Shown here in pieces: positions 37,401-47,118 of a DNA stretch of 64,000 nucleotides; the first letter of the stretch is position 1; every line of letters begins with the position of its first letter. A program made the translations under genes and the position numbers. Origin of the DNA: a bacterium (lineage in GTDB: Bacteria; Armatimonadota; Zipacnadia; Zipacnadales; UBA11051); assembly GCA_030604405.1 (NCBI GenBank), contig JAUVVY010000014.1, positions 35,668 to 99,667 of the forward strand, read 5' to 3'. The notes below the pieces were generated by a model, which was not told the DNA's origin, made no database searches, and saw nothing but the letters and a program-made list of their open reading frames with translations.

Positions 37401-37565
37401 AGACTCTTGCTCGCTCGCCACCCAGTCGAATTTATTGACATTCTCCACCGCATTCTGCCGCATTTGGGCAGTGACAAACCGGCTGCACTCCTTCGCCTGT
37501 AGCATTGATGAAGAACCTATTAGAAACAATGTCACGACCAAAGTGTCAATAAGTCTCTTCATCAT
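34470..37565 (-). pseudogene. Heparinase II/III-like lyase interrupted by one in-frame TGA
   Basis: The product would be 1031 aa if the stop at 35568-35570 were read through. The start at ATG 37565 (AAAGGAG 8 nt upstream) begins a signal peptide (MMKRLIDTLVVTLFLIGSSS). An N-terminal CPNCGDEIIP and KCPNCGQVYPKND pair of CxxC motifs matches the intact paralogue at 3310-6390; LGHSHRDALNI and TISHNTLQVN are the heparinase-domain His positions. The frame then reads ...MPDMETYR-stop-AVALVDISDTD, and the downstream part aligns without a gap to WVDVDDRNSYLVDIFRV of the paralogue. Thus one codon, most simply CGA to TGA, separates a 664-aa N-terminal and a ~366-aa C-terminal piece. Both halves otherwise look under selection. 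A sequencing error or a very young pseudogene are the main options. Confidence 0.75.
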
Positions 37566-37852
37566 TAGACACGCTCCTTTGGTGTTCACGGGCAAGGAGG
37601 CTTTGCTGCTAAGTGCAGTATTCCATACCTGGCAGAGATTCCCCATCTGTTCTCTTGCTGGCTACAACATCCTTTGCGCCACACATCCATTCCTCCGGAT
37701 GCTGGCCGTTTATCTGGAAAAACCAGCGGCCGGAAGGCTTCTGACGCCCATCTCAGCCCCAATTAGGCAACACTATCTGGCTTCATAGCGCTATTTCTAG
37801 ACCTCACGAGCGCCCGGCCACTGACGAGCCAATACTTGCCAGGGCGTTGTCG

Positions 37853-39412
37853 CTAGAGCCCAAAGCCGAACGGGTACTTCTCCGAGAGCGTCACCGGCAG
37901 CTTACCGGAGGGCGCGAACTCGCCGAATAATGCTTCCACAGCCGCTGCTGTCGAATCGTCACAGTCGCTGTAGGTGCACAGGCAAACGTCGGCATCCGGC
38001 AGGTCCCTCGCCACATACGGATTGCCCAGAACCAGCAGTGAAGTATGCCGTCCCAGGGCCGTGAGCTGATGCGCCAGGGACAAGAGCCGCTCAGTGGCCT
38101 GCACAGTTTCCTCGTCGTATGCCCGGGCGCTCGTGGCGACGCCTGCGACGATCCCGTCGGCATCCCGGGCTGCGGCGATGGCCTGTTCAGCTTCGCTCGT
38201 TTCGCTTATGCCGAAGACCTGTGCATTGGCGCTGCGCTTTCTCACTTCCTGCGCCAGCGTATCATCTGCGGCGCCGGTGATGACAACGAGCTTGGCATCT
38301 TTGGCCAGCGGCAGGCCTTCCCCGCGCAATAGTGTGACAGCTTCCCGCGCCACCCGCTTGGCGATGTCACGATGTTCCGCGCAGCCGACGACATCGTCAA
38401 CGGCGTCCACATCCACCGTCGCCCGATCGAACAAGCCCATCCATGCTTTGGCCTGTAAGATCCGCGACACAGCCGCATCCAGTTGCGCCGCCGGTATGTC
38501 ACCTGTTTCGACCGCCCTTATTATCGCCGCAGATGTCTCCTCTAGGTCCGGGCAGAGTTGTATGTCGCAGCCGGCGGCGAGGGCTAGTACTGCCGCTTCA
38601 CCGGTGGTGAAGTTGTCGGCGATGGCCAACATTCCCATGCCGTCGGTGGCGATCAGGCCCTGGTGCCCCAGCCGCTCTCTGACGATGCCGGTCATGATAT
38701 TGCGCGACAGCGTGGCCGGCAGGTTCGGCTCAGGCTCCCACGCCGGGTAGCAGATATGGGCTGTCATAATGCAATTCATATATCCGGCGGGAATCGCGGC
38801 CCGGTACGGAGCCAGCTCGACCTCCCAGAGCTCCTCATCGCTGCGGTCCACTGTCGGCAATTCCCGGTGAGAATCGCAGGTGGTGGCACCGTGGCCCGGG
38901 CAATGACACACGCAGGTCAGGCCCCGACCCTCGACGATTGCCCGGCAGCTTTCCATCCCCAGCTCCGTGACCAGTGCCGGGTCTTCGCCCAGCGAGCGGG
39001 TATTGATGATCGGGTTTTCGGGCGCGATGTTGACATCAACGGTCGGGCAGGAAATCCAGTTGTAGCCGACCGCCCGGCCCTCAGCGGTATTGACCTTGCC
39101 GAACAGATAGGCCAGTTCCTTGGACCGCGCCGCGCCGAACGCCATGTACGCCGGAAGCTCGGTGCCACCGGCGAAGTTGCGGTGGCTGCCGTGCTCCTGT
39201 TCGCCGACAAACAGCAGCGGATACCTGGCGATAGTCTGCAGATGGTTGAGGTACTCCGCCGCAGCCCTGGCGCTGCCCAGGTTGTCAAGCAGACCATAGA
39301 CGGAGCCTACCCGCCCCTCGGCAGCATCCTCTTCGACGCTATCCCAATGAAATCGTCCGCACAGCAACTGCCCGACTTTTTCTTCCAGCGACATGGATTC
39401 CAGCATATTCAT
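37853..39412 (-). CDS. Glycoside hydrolase family 3, NagZ-like beta-N-acetylhexosaminidase
   Basis: 519 aa. It opens with SLEEKVGQLLCGRF, and CHCPGHGATTCDSHRELPTV is close to the NagZ signature whose Asp-His pair (the DSH here) acts as acid/base; LIATDGMGMLAIAD holds the presumed nucleophile Asp. Unlike short NagZ proteins it keeps the second GH3 domain (AREAVTLLRGEGLPLAKDAK to FAPSGKLPVTLSEKYPFG). There is no signal peptide, so it is probably cytoplasmic, cleaving beta-linked N-acetylglucosamine from muropeptides or imported glycans. GGGAGGCGCAG precedes ATG 39412. It follows the nitrilase gene on the same strand with a 156-bp gap. Confidence 0.8.
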   Translation of the reverse strand: MNMLESMSLEEKVGQLLCGRFHWDSVEEDAAEGRVGSVYGLLDNLGSARAAAEYLNHLQTIARYPLLFVGEQEHGSHRNFAGGTELPAYMAFGAARSKELAYLFGKVNTAEGRAVGYNWISCPTVDVNIAPENPIINTRSLGEDPALVTELGMESCRAIVEGRGLTCVCHCPGHGATTCDSHRELPTVDRSDEELWEVELAPYRAAIPAGYMNCIMTAHICYPAWEPEPNLPATLSRNIMTGIVRERLGHQGLIATDGMGMLAIADNFTTGEAAVLALAAGCDIQLCPDLEETSAAIIRAVETGDIPAAQLDAAVSRILQAKAWMGLFDRATVDVDAVDDVVGCAEHRDIAKRVAREAVTLLRGEGLPLAKDAKLVVITGAADDTLAQEVRKRSANAQVFGISETSEAEQAIAAARDADGIVAGVATSARAYDEETVQATERLLSLAHQLTALGRHTSLLVLGNPYVARDLPDADVCLCTYSDCDDSTAAAVEALFGEFAPSGKLPVTLSEKYPFGFGL

Positions 39413-39568
39413 CTGCGCCTCCCGGTGCGGTATTGCCCGGCCTTAGTTATCTCTCGCAGGCGTTCGGTCCTGCTTGCGACTACTAACATTTTCCAGAAAT
39501 CCTGCCATGACCTGCTTCGCTGACGAAAAAGCTGCCACAGCTTGCGGTACGTATCTCCCGCTTGCCGG

Positions 39569-40534
39569 TCATACGCCCTTGCTATCGAACCTGACGGTGC
39601 GCGTATCCTGCTCGATGCCGGTGGCGACGGTGAGCGGACCGTAGAGGTCGGGACGGCGTGTCTTGAGCCAGCGCTTGCCGGTGTTGTGCTCGAGCAGGCT
39701 GCCATCGAGATCGGCGATGACCATGTCGTCGCCGGCCTGCCACGTCTCGGCAAGTATCCGCCCGTACGGATCGAGTATCATCGCATTGCCGGTCCGGATC
39801 TCATTGTCATCCACGCCAACGCCATTGCTGAATATCAGGAAGATACCATTGTCGTGGGCGCGGGTCGGTAACCACCGCATCAGCCATCCCCGTCCCTTGG
39901 GGCCGCGCAGTTCCTGCTCGATGGCCTCCGGATCCCGGTGACGGTTCTTCCACTTGGCTTTGTCCACAAGCCCCATCGTGTGCGGGTCCGGAGAGTCGCA
40001 CCCGCCGGTCTGGTGAGGCGCCAATAGTATCTCGGCGCCATTGAGCGCGGTAATGCGCACATTCTCACCGATGTTGTTGTCGTAGCAGGTCAGGACACCG
40101 GCGCGCCAGCCATGCGGAGTGTCGAATACGGTGAATTCCGAGCCTGACTCGATATACTCGCTTACGAATGCGTGTATCTTGCGATGGCGCTGCATCTCCC
40201 CGTTCGGCATGGCTACCACATAGGTGTTGTAGAGGGTGTCGTCAGCGGTTATTTCGACCAGCCCGGCTCCCACGGTCATGCCATATTGCGCGGCAAGTTC
40301 GCCGAGAGCCTGCGTCGAGGGCCCATCAAAGACGGGTTCGGCCAGCGCCGTCAGTCGCTCACGTGACAGCTTGCGCAGGTGCCAGTAACCCGAGATGCAG
40401 CACTCCGGGAACATGATCAGTTCAACGTCCTGCGCTGCGGCCTGCTGTGTGAAACTGCGTACCTTTGCCATGTTGGCAGCTTTGTCACCGGGAGCGTGTT
40501 CGAGTTGAACTGCAGCCACACGAAGATGCTTCAT
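39569..40534 (-). CDS. Carbon-nitrogen hydrolase (nitrilase superfamily)
   Basis: 321 aa. The catalytic triad is clear: Glu in IMFPECCISGYW, Lys in MQRHRKIHAFVSEY and Cys in GVLTCYDNNIGENV. A second structural Glu region (ITADDTLYNTYVV) and the C-terminal GNAMILDPYGRILAETWQAG fit an N-carbamoyl amidase/omega-amidase type. It hydrolyses a C-N bond in an amide or carbamoyl compound; substrate unknown. It lies upstream of the NagZ-like GH3 gene in the same direction, so it may deal with amide groups from amino sugars or peptides. The C-terminus ends RTVRFDSKGV. Confidence 0.85.
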   Translation of the reverse strand: MKHLRVAAVQLEHAPGDKAANMAKVRSFTQQAAAQDVELIMFPECCISGYWHLRKLSRERLTALAEPVFDGPSTQALGELAAQYGMTVGAGLVEITADDTLYNTYVVAMPNGEMQRHRKIHAFVSEYIESGSEFTVFDTPHGWRAGVLTCYDNNIGENVRITALNGAEILLAPHQTGGCDSPDPHTMGLVDKAKWKNRHRDPEAIEQELRGPKGRGWLMRWLPTRAHDNGIFLIFSNGVGVDDNEIRTGNAMILDPYGRILAETWQAGDDMVIADLDGSLLEHNTGKRWLKTRRPDLYGPLTVATGIEQDTRTVRFDSKGV

Positions 40535-40634
40535 CAGGCTTCAACCTCCAGAATTGCTAGAGTGGCACGGCGCTTTCTTGCTAGACTTACAGCTCCACAG
40601 CCGCCGGCGTTGCTTCGCATGGTCCTCGGTATTC

Positions 40635-40795
40635 GTAGGGGCGGGATTTATCACGCCCTGCTCTGGCCGCTGATGATCGGGCGCACGCCGTGCGCCCCTA
40701 CGTGATTGGGCGCAATCAATTGCGCCCCTACAACGGCACGGGTAGGACAGGCAACCTTCGGCAAGCTCAGTGGAGCCGTGAGCCTGCCGCAGGGG
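40635..40795 (+). repeat. Cluster of GGCG/CGCC hairpin repeats
   Basis: The 359-bp gap 40535-40893 holds no gene. It contains three hairpins of one family: GTAGGGGCGGGATTTATCAC then GCCC (40635-40658), GGGCGCAC-GCC-GTGCGCCC followed by CTAC (40679-40701) and GGGCGCAAT-CA-ATTGCGCCC followed by CTACAAC (40708-40734). A further TTCGGCAAGCTCAG...GTGAGCCTGCCG repeat is at 40757-40790. The stems differ but pair, and the GTAGGGGCG edge is constant; other members are at 63916-63939 and, reversed, near 3205-3220. Confidence 0.65.
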
Positions 40796-40893
40796 TCGCA
40801 CCGGAAAAAAAGCGCCACATGCCTCTTGGCAGGTGGCGGTGCGACAATTCATCGGCTGTTGTCTCAGCGGCTGCTACGGCGTATTGCGCGCGA

Positions 40894-41472
40894 CTAATAG
40901 CGCCAGGGCTTTCCGGCCGCAACCAAACGGCTCCGCTTGTACCACTTCGCGTGCCCGTCGCAGAGGCCGTAATTGCCGCCCTCGTTGTGGCGCGCCGGCA
41001 AGCGCGTGGCAGAACGCTTGTACAGGTAGCGGCTATAATTCCTGCCCCGTGCCTCGTAGTCCTCGCAGTCGCCCAACAGGATGGCCTGAGCCGGCCTGTC
41101 AATCTGCGCAAGCGGCGTGGCCCAGCCGGTGCCGTTGGTGGTGTAATAATACCCGAACTCCGAGTAATTCCAGCCGTAGCCCATGCCTGGGAGCTTGGTA
41201 GGGCAATAGAGTATCTGCGTGTTCTTCTGATAGGGACCAAGCAGGACGTGCCAATCCGCACCCGGGTAGGGCAGTGCACCGGGAATCAGCCTCTCGTCGT
41301 AGTCCTGCGCATACATCATGACTGCGAGCATGATCTGTTTGGTATTGCTCAAGCAAGTTGACTGGCGAGCCTTCTCTCGCGCTCTGGCAAAGACGGGGAA
41401 GAGGATTGCCGCCAGTATCGCAATAATCGCGATGACCACCAGCAGTTCGATGAGTGTGAAACCGCGTCTCAT
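40894..41472 (-). CDS. Prepilin-like protein of the DUF1559/H-x-G-DG type
   Basis: 192 aa from ATG 41472, which has GGAGG 8 nt upstream. It carries the type IV prepilin/pseudopilin leader [19 protein letters not shown], cut after Gly by a prepilin peptidase, followed by a hydrophobic helix and [15 protein letters not shown] with two cysteines later. The C-terminal part ends with [15 protein letters not shown], the GHxxxxDG-like box of this family. Such proteins are numerous in Armatimonadota, Planctomycetota and Lentisphaerota; their role is unclear (surface fibres or secretion). No pilus-assembly genes are nearby, so it is a stand-alone member. Confidence 0.85.
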   Translation of the reverse strand: MRRGFTLIELLVVIAIIAILAAILFPVFARAREKARQSTCLSNTKQIMLAVMMYAQDYDERLIPGALPYPGADWHVLLGPYQKNTQILYCPTKLPGMGYGWNYSEFGYYYTTNGTGWATPLAQIDRPAQAILLGDCEDYEARGRNYSRYLYKRSATRLPARHNEGGNYGLCDGHAKWYKRSRLVAAGKPWRY

Positions 41473-41710
41473 AATCGACACCTCCACATTTTTGGCTCCA
41501 ACCTATGCGCCACTATGTATTATTATTGCACATTTACATTATTGACTGCAAGGCCAACTCTCAAACGGGAAGCTTCCACACGCTTTCGCCTCCGTTGCGA
41601 AGCGGATACCCACTGCTTGCCAGTGGGTGAAGGAAGCCGCCGCCCTGGCGCCGAAATGTCCTGTGGCGTAATCCGCGCTTACGACATTCGCTATGGAGCA
41701 GGAGTTGACA

Positions 41711-43474
41711 ATGTCCGAGCCGTCGCAGCATGAGAAAGCAACGCCGCGCCTGCGCGCAGGCCTGCTGGTGGCGCTGTTGGGAACCGCGCTGCTGCTGAGG
41801 CTGTACGGCATCTTCGATCGCGGTGTCATCCTGTGGGATGAGGGCGCGTATTTGATGGAGGGGCGTTTCATCGCTACCGGGCTGAAGGCGGCTGCGTGGA
41901 AGCTGGCCGGTGCAGCGCTGCCGTGGGTGTCTGAACCCACTGCCGAGGAGATACGCCAACTGGTCGCCGGTATAGCTCCTGGTATTATGGGCAAGCCCGG
42001 TCATGCCGGCCTCATCGCCCTCTTGATGCTCATCTTCGGCGACCAGCTCTACACTCCGGCCTTGCTCTCGATCGTGTGCAGCCTCCTCATCATGTACCTG
42101 GTCTATCGTCTGGGGCTTGCCTACACCGGCCCGGTAGGCGCCTTGGCCGCAGTCTATGTCCTGGCTGTCTCGCCCTACCATCTTTTCTACAGCCGCGTCG
42201 GTCTGGCCGAGATGGATTTTGCCCTCGGCGGGCTGCTGCTCCTATGGCTGCTGTGGCGACACCTGCAAAGCCACGACCTTCCCTCCAGCCGCGCTGCACT
42301 CGCCCTGGGTCTGCTGGTCGGCGCCGTCTTCCTCCTCAACTACCGCGCCTACATTCTCCTGGTGCTGGTGCTCTTCTGGCTCGGTGTGATGCTGCTGCGT
42401 CGAGGCGCGTCACCAGGCATCACCATTTCCCGGCTCGCTTGCCTCGGCGTCGGGTTTGTCATGCCCCTGGTGGCAATGGAGGGCTTGTACCAACTTGGCG
42501 CCGGCATCGCGCAAACCGTCCGCCCGGGCATGGAGTTCCGCACCTATTTCGACCAACTGCTCTGGCTGGTGACGGCCCACGGCGGCGAGCCACTCACACT
42601 GGCCAATCTCTCCACATACGCCTACCTGCTGATAGAGTGGGAGTATCCCGTGTTTGCGCTGCTCCTTGTAGGCACCTTCGCCGCCGCCAAGCGCCGGCGC
42701 ATGGACGACTGGCTGGTGCTCAGCTTCTTCTACCTGCCGATGCTGCAGTGGTCGCTGCGGGCCGACGGCTACGCGCGCCTCGCGGTGCTGAATCTGCCGA
42801 TGTACGCACTGCTCGTTGGGCTCGGTTTTCGGACGTTTCTTCCCGGTCGGCTGCAGGGCGCGCGCATGATAATCCTCACAATAGCACTGGTCGCCCTGCT
42901 GGGATCCAAGGCATTGTACTGCGACCTGGCCATTTTACAGGCGAAATCCCTGCATGGCCGCGCTCTGGCTCTGACTGTCCAGGCCGGCTCGCAGCAGATC
43001 ATAGACACCAACCCGGGCGTCGGCGTGGTGCATGAAGAGATCTACAAGCTCGAGGACAACATCCGCCTGCCGGAACTGCCCGACGAGGCCCTCAAGACAC
43101 TCCGCCGGGCCAAGCAGCATGGTGCCAAGTACCTCATCACCGACATGCAGCGCTTCGTCAGCGGCTCGCGCCTGATGAGCCTCGCCCGCTACCGGCAGAG
43201 CGCCTGTCATGCCATCGAGACGCGCTGCCAGCCCGTCTGGCAAGCCCCCCACATGCAGGGCCTCTTCCTCCACTACTGCTTCGAGCACAACTGGGGCCTG
43301 CGTCAGACGTTGCAGCTCTATCGTGCGTACCGCGAGGACTCCGACTTCATCCGCATCTACCGCCTCGACGACGCCACTACGGCTCTGGAGCAAGCTGCCC
43401 AGGAAGGAGATTCGCAACCAACTGCGAAACAGACACAACCATTCCCACATATCGCACCTGGAGGTCCAAGATGA
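41711..43474 (+). CDS. GT-C fold glycosyltransferase (GT39/PMT-like), integral membrane
   Basis: 587 aa. ATG 41711 is preceded by GGAGTTGACA. About ten hydrophobic segments run through residues 15-420 (for example LRAGLLVALLGTALLLRLY, SIVCSLLIMYLVYRLGLAY, ILLVLVLFWLGVMLL). The first periplasmic loop has RGVILWDEGAYLMEG, where the acidic pair is the catalytic motif of GT39-type polyprenyl-phosphate sugar transferases. The last ~170 residues form a soluble domain. It probably transfers a sugar from a lipid carrier to protein or lipid outside the membrane. Its stop overlaps the next start (ATGA at 43471-43474), so the two are translationally coupled although their jobs look unrelated. Confidence 0.8.
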   Translation: MSEPSQHEKATPRLRAGLLVALLGTALLLRLYGIFDRGVILWDEGAYLMEGRFIATGLKAAAWKLAGAALPWVSEPTAEEIRQLVAGIAPGIMGKPGHAGLIALLMLIFGDQLYTPALLSIVCSLLIMYLVYRLGLAYTGPVGALAAVYVLAVSPYHLFYSRVGLAEMDFALGGLLLLWLLWRHLQSHDLPSSRAALALGLLVGAVFLLNYRAYILLVLVLFWLGVMLLRRGASPGITISRLACLGVGFVMPLVAMEGLYQLGAGIAQTVRPGMEFRTYFDQLLWLVTAHGGEPLTLANLSTYAYLLIEWEYPVFALLLVGTFAAAKRRRMDDWLVLSFFYLPMLQWSLRADGYARLAVLNLPMYALLVGLGFRTFLPGRLQGARMIILTIALVALLGSKALYCDLAILQAKSLHGRALALTVQAGSQQIIDTNPGVGVVHEEIYKLEDNIRLPELPDEALKTLRRAKQHGAKYLITDMQRFVSGSRLMSLARYRQSACHAIETRCQPVWQAPHMQGLFLHYCFEHNWGLRQTLQLYRAYREDSDFIRIYRLDDATTALEQAAQEGDSQPTAKQTQPFPHIAPGGPR

Positions 43475-44256
43475 AACTGGGTTGTTCGACATTACTATTT
43501 GGCGGATACGATCTGGACACCGCGCTTGCGGGCATCGCTGGGGCCGGTTATGAGGCGATCGAGCTGGTCTCGATACCGGGCATGGGCGTGCACTTCGAGC
43601 CGGGCCGGTGCGATTCCTATTACGAGGATATCAAGCAGAAGGTCGCCGACGCGGGGCTGGTCATCGAGTCAACCGGCGTCGGCGGGGCTTTTACAAAGGA
43701 CGGCTTCCAGGCGCTGGTCAAGGCCACGGCCAAGCTGGGCGCGCCATGCATCACAACGAGCTCCGGGGGAGCGTGTGGTGATGAAGAGTACTGGGCGGCG
43801 CTGATGAGGCGGATGAAGTGTGCCAGGGTCTGCGCCCGCACCTACGGCGTCAAGCTGTCATTCAAGCCGCACGTGCGCGGCGCGGTCAACAACGTGGCAA
43901 GCTCCCGACGCTTCATGGAAGAGAATGACAGCGAGTGGGTGGGCATCAACATTGACAACACGCATCTGCAGCGCGAGGGCGATGACCCGGCAGCGGCGGT
44001 CGCGGACCTGGCTCCCTGGATCATGACCGCGCGCATCCGCGATTTCAAGTCAGAGGACCTCGGCATCGGTCCGGTCGAAAATCAAATTCCCGGCAAGGGC
44101 CAAAGCGATGTGAAGGGCTATTATGACGCTTTGTGCCAGGTCGAGGGCCTGGAGTATGCAACCGTCGAGATGGTCGGCTCGAAGGACTTCGAGCTGGCCG
44201 AAGTCCAGCGCGTGATCGAAGAGACCATCGCGGCGCTCAAGAGCTACCAGTCCTGA
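43471..44256 (+). CDS. Sugar phosphate isomerase/epimerase (TIM barrel)
   Basis: 261 aa. It has GAGYEAIELVSIPGMG, LSFKPHVRGAVNNV (central barrel His), SEWVGINIDNTHLQREG, MTARIRDFKSED and YATVEMVGSKDFELAE, a normal AP-endonuclease-2-type barrel with His/Asp/Glu metal ligands. CTGGAGGTCCAAG precedes the ATG. It overlaps the upstream glycosyltransferase gene by 4 bp and is followed 24 bp later by a CocE-like hydrolase and then an oxidoreductase, so 41711-47029 is likely one transcript. The substrate is unknown. It is the third such isomerase in the window, and the three are not close to each other in sequence. Confidence 0.8.
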   Translation: MKLGCSTLLFGGYDLDTALAGIAGAGYEAIELVSIPGMGVHFEPGRCDSYYEDIKQKVADAGLVIESTGVGGAFTKDGFQALVKATAKLGAPCITTSSGGACGDEEYWAALMRRMKCARVCARTYGVKLSFKPHVRGAVNNVASSRRFMEENDSEWVGINIDNTHLQREGDDPAAAVADLAPWIMTARIRDFKSEDLGIGPVENQIPGKGQSDVKGYYDALCQVEGLEYATVEMVGSKDFELAEVQRVIEETIAALKSYQS

Positions 44257-44280
44257 GTGTGCTGATTCGGAGATGCAGCG

Positions 44281-45978
44281 ATGAGCCAGACAGGCGGCGC
44301 ACTGGGAATAATCGTCGAAGAGAATGTGCGGGTGCCGATGCGCGACGGCATTGCGCTGAGCACCAACATCTTCCGCCCCGACGCGCCCGGCAAGTTCCCC
44401 GCCATCGTCAGCCGCACCCCGTACGGGAAAAGCAAGGGCGGCTTCGAGCGGTATGTGCGCGCCGGCTACGTGGTTCTGAGCCAGGACGCCCGCGGGCGGT
44501 ATGACTCCGACGGCGAGTACATTCTCTACACCGACGAGAGCAACCATGACGCCGAAGACGGCTACGACACCGTGGAATGGGCGGCGGCCCAGCCATGGTG
44601 TGACGGCAATGTCGGCACCTGGGGGACCTCGTATCCGGCCTACATGCAGTGGCAGCTTGCCAGTCTGCGGCCGCCACATCTGAAGTGCATCTGCGCCTGC
44701 TCGATTCCGCTGGAGAATACCGACGTGGACTGGTGGGGGGCGTTCAAGCCGGCCCGCCGCATAAAATGGTGGCTCTCGACCATGGCCCCGGACTTGCGCC
44801 GCCGTGCCGGCTGGCCTCCGCCGCATACACCCGCCGAGGCCCGGGAGATCTTCGATAACCTCGAAGGCGCCACTTGGATGGGCTTCCTGCCGTGGCTTGA
44901 GTTGCCCAAGCACCTGCCGCCGCCGCTGGACACGTACGCCGAGGACTGGCTGAGGCACCCGAACCGAAAGTGCTGGCGGTTCTCCGAAAAGCACGCCGAG
45001 ATCGAGGTGCCCAACCTGGACTTTTCCGGCTGGTACGATCACTGCGCCTCGATGATGCACCTGCAGGGCATGCAAAAGAACGCACGGACAGAGCTCGCCC
45101 GCACCGAGACCAAATTGGTCCTTGGCCCGTGGAATCACGGCGGGCTGGGCCAGCGCAAGATCGGTGACATAGACTTCGGCCCCGCCGCCCAGCTCGATCT
45201 GGACGGCATCAAGATCCGCTGGTTCGACCGCTGGCTCAAGGGCGTCGAGAACGACGTGGAGCAGTGGCCCCCGTGCCGCTACTTCGTTATGGGCTCAGGG
45301 CAGTGGAAAAGCGCGCCCACCTGGCCGCCTGAGGACAAGCAGCAGCGGGAGTATTACATAGGCAGCGACGGGGCGGCGAACCCGGTCGAGCAGTCCGGGA
45401 CGCTGACTGCGGAGCCGCCTGCTGCACAGCGCAGCGATACCTACACCTATGACCCACGCGACCCGGTGCCCACACTCTGGACGCCGGCATTCTTTACCGT
45501 GCCACCTGACCGCCGCCGGCTTGAGTACCGCAGCGACATTCTCTACTACCGCAGCGAGCCGCTGGCAGCAGATGTCGAGATCGTCGGATACCCGCACGTC
45601 ATTCTGTACGCATCCTCTTCGGCGCCCGATACGGACTTCTTCGCGCGCCTGGTGGATGAGGACCCCGACGGCATTGCGCTGGAGGTCTGCTATGGCATGG
45701 TGCGGGCCAGGCATCGCAACTCGTTCGATGAAGAAGAATTGCTCACACCCGGCGAGGTCACCGAATTCAAAATCAAGCTCGGCGCGACGGCGAACCGCTT
45801 CCTCAAGGGCCATCGCATCAGGCTGGAGATTACCAGCAGCGATTTTCCCAATCACGACCGCAATCACAACACCGGCGGCAATGATCTTGCGGACACAGAG
45901 CTGGTCTCCGCGCTGCAGACGATAGTCCATTCGCCTCAGTACCCCTCGCGGCTTATTGTCAACGTAGATGAGGACTGA
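44281..45978 (+). CDS. CocE/NonD family alpha/beta hydrolase (X-Pro dipeptidyl-peptidase S15-like)
   Basis: 565 aa, typical for CocE. ENVRVPMRDGIALSTNIFRP is the family opening, FPAIVSRTPYGK follows, VVLSQDARGRYDSDG is the oxyanion region, and GNVGTWGTSYPAYMQW holds the nucleophile Ser (GxSYxA). The C-terminal jelly-roll domain ends in LRLEITSSDFPNHDRNHNTG and SRLIVNVDED; the catalytic Asp and His are expected in SSAPDTDFF-like and WNHGGLG contexts. It hydrolyses an ester or amide; in sugar clusters it may remove acyl groups. There is no signal peptide. It is in the operon that starts at 41711. Confidence 0.85.
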   Translation: MSQTGGALGIIVEENVRVPMRDGIALSTNIFRPDAPGKFPAIVSRTPYGKSKGGFERYVRAGYVVLSQDARGRYDSDGEYILYTDESNHDAEDGYDTVEWAAAQPWCDGNVGTWGTSYPAYMQWQLASLRPPHLKCICACSIPLENTDVDWWGAFKPARRIKWWLSTMAPDLRRRAGWPPPHTPAEAREIFDNLEGATWMGFLPWLELPKHLPPPLDTYAEDWLRHPNRKCWRFSEKHAEIEVPNLDFSGWYDHCASMMHLQGMQKNARTELARTETKLVLGPWNHGGLGQRKIGDIDFGPAAQLDLDGIKIRWFDRWLKGVENDVEQWPPCRYFVMGSGQWKSAPTWPPEDKQQREYYIGSDGAANPVEQSGTLTAEPPAAQRSDTYTYDPRDPVPTLWTPAFFTVPPDRRRLEYRSDILYYRSEPLAADVEIVGYPHVILYASSSAPDTDFFARLVDEDPDGIALEVCYGMVRARHRNSFDEEELLTPGEVTEFKIKLGATANRFLKGHRIRLEITSSDFPNHDRNHNTGGNDLADTELVSALQTIVHSPQYPSRLIVNVDED

Positions 45979-46036
45979 TAATTCCCACAATGTGACGTAG
46001 TCAAAGAGAAGCGTTCTCACTCAGGAGGAACACGAG

Positions 46037-47029
46037 ATGCTCAAAGTTGGCGTAATTGGAATGCGCGGTATCGGCAACCAGCACGCAGATTGCTATGTAA
46101 GCAGCGAGCACGCCGAGCTTGTCGCGGTGTGTGACTTAGTGCAGGAGCGGGCCGATGATGCCGCCGCCCGGCTCGGCGTAAAGCCGTACTATGACATGCA
46201 TGACATGCTGGACAGCGAGGGGCTGGACATCGTTGACGTGTCCACCGGCGGCGTGGAGAATGGCTCCGACCACTACGCGCCGACAATCGCCGCCCTCGAC
46301 GCGGGCAGGCACGTGCTGTGCGAGAAGCCGATCAGCAACGATATCGGCGAGGCGCGAGAGATGGTCGCCAGGGCCAGGGAGACCGGCTTCTGCTTCGGCG
46401 TCAACCTCAACCACCGCTTCTGCCCGCCGGCATTCAAGGCCAAAGATTGGGTAGAAGAGGGGCGGCTGGGTGAGGTCAACTTCATCAACATGGCGTTGTG
46501 GATCGGCAACCCCAAGGACGACGAGTTCTTCCACCTGCGCGCTCTGCACCCGCACTCAATTGACGTGATGCGCTATTTCTGCGGCTCCATCGAGTACGTG
46601 CAGGCCTTCCTCAAGCGCTCCGAGGGACGCACGTGCTGGTCCAACGCCTCGATCAACATGAAGTTTGCCAACGGCATCATCGGGCACCTGACCGGCAGCT
46701 ACGATATGACCACGCGCCATCCGATGGAGCGCTGCGAGGTTGCAGGCACCAAGGGCCGCTTCGTACTGGACAATGTGTACGAAGACCTCACGCTGTGGCT
46801 CCACGATTCTGATGAGGTCACCTCCGTGCACAATTCGATCTTCGGCGGCCTGGCCGGCTTCGGCGACACCTTCCGCATGCGCATTCACCGGTTCTGCGAG
46901 CAGGTCGCCGAGGGAGCCGATCCGGAAGCAATAGAAGCCTCCGGCGCCGACGCCTTGCAGGCCCAGGAGGTCATCGAGGCGGCCATCAAGTCACACCAGA
47001 TCGGCGAGGTCATAAAGCTGGAGGTCTAA
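46037..47029 (+). CDS. Gfo/Idh/MocA family oxidoreductase
   Basis: 330 aa. GVIGMRGIGNQHADCY is the dinucleotide-binding start, VLCEKPISNDIGEA has the catalytic EKP lysine, and HLRALHPHSIDVMRYFCG stands where the family keeps Asp/His. CAGGAGGAACACGAG precedes ATG 46037. It likely oxidises a sugar or inositol with NAD(P). It follows the CocE-like gene by 58 bp, in the same direction, and the next gene (purL) converges from the right with an 89-bp gap. Compared with the oxidoreductase at 30705 it is a separate subfamily. Confidence 0.85.
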   Translation: MLKVGVIGMRGIGNQHADCYVSSEHAELVAVCDLVQERADDAAARLGVKPYYDMHDMLDSEGLDIVDVSTGGVENGSDHYAPTIAALDAGRHVLCEKPISNDIGEAREMVARARETGFCFGVNLNHRFCPPAFKAKDWVEEGRLGEVNFINMALWIGNPKDDEFFHLRALHPHSIDVMRYFCGSIEYVQAFLKRSEGRTCWSNASINMKFANGIIGHLTGSYDMTTRHPMERCEVAGTKGRFVLDNVYEDLTLWLHDSDEVTSVHNSIFGGLAGFGDTFRMRIHRFCEQVAEGADPEAIEASGADALQAQEVIEAAIKSHQIGEVIKLEV

Positions 47030-47118
47030 CGCCTCGCGCACACCGACGAGCCGAATCAAGACGCGGCACCCACTCTCCGGATACCGCGCCTCGTTGGCCA
47101 CTGAGTTGGTTTCAGCCC

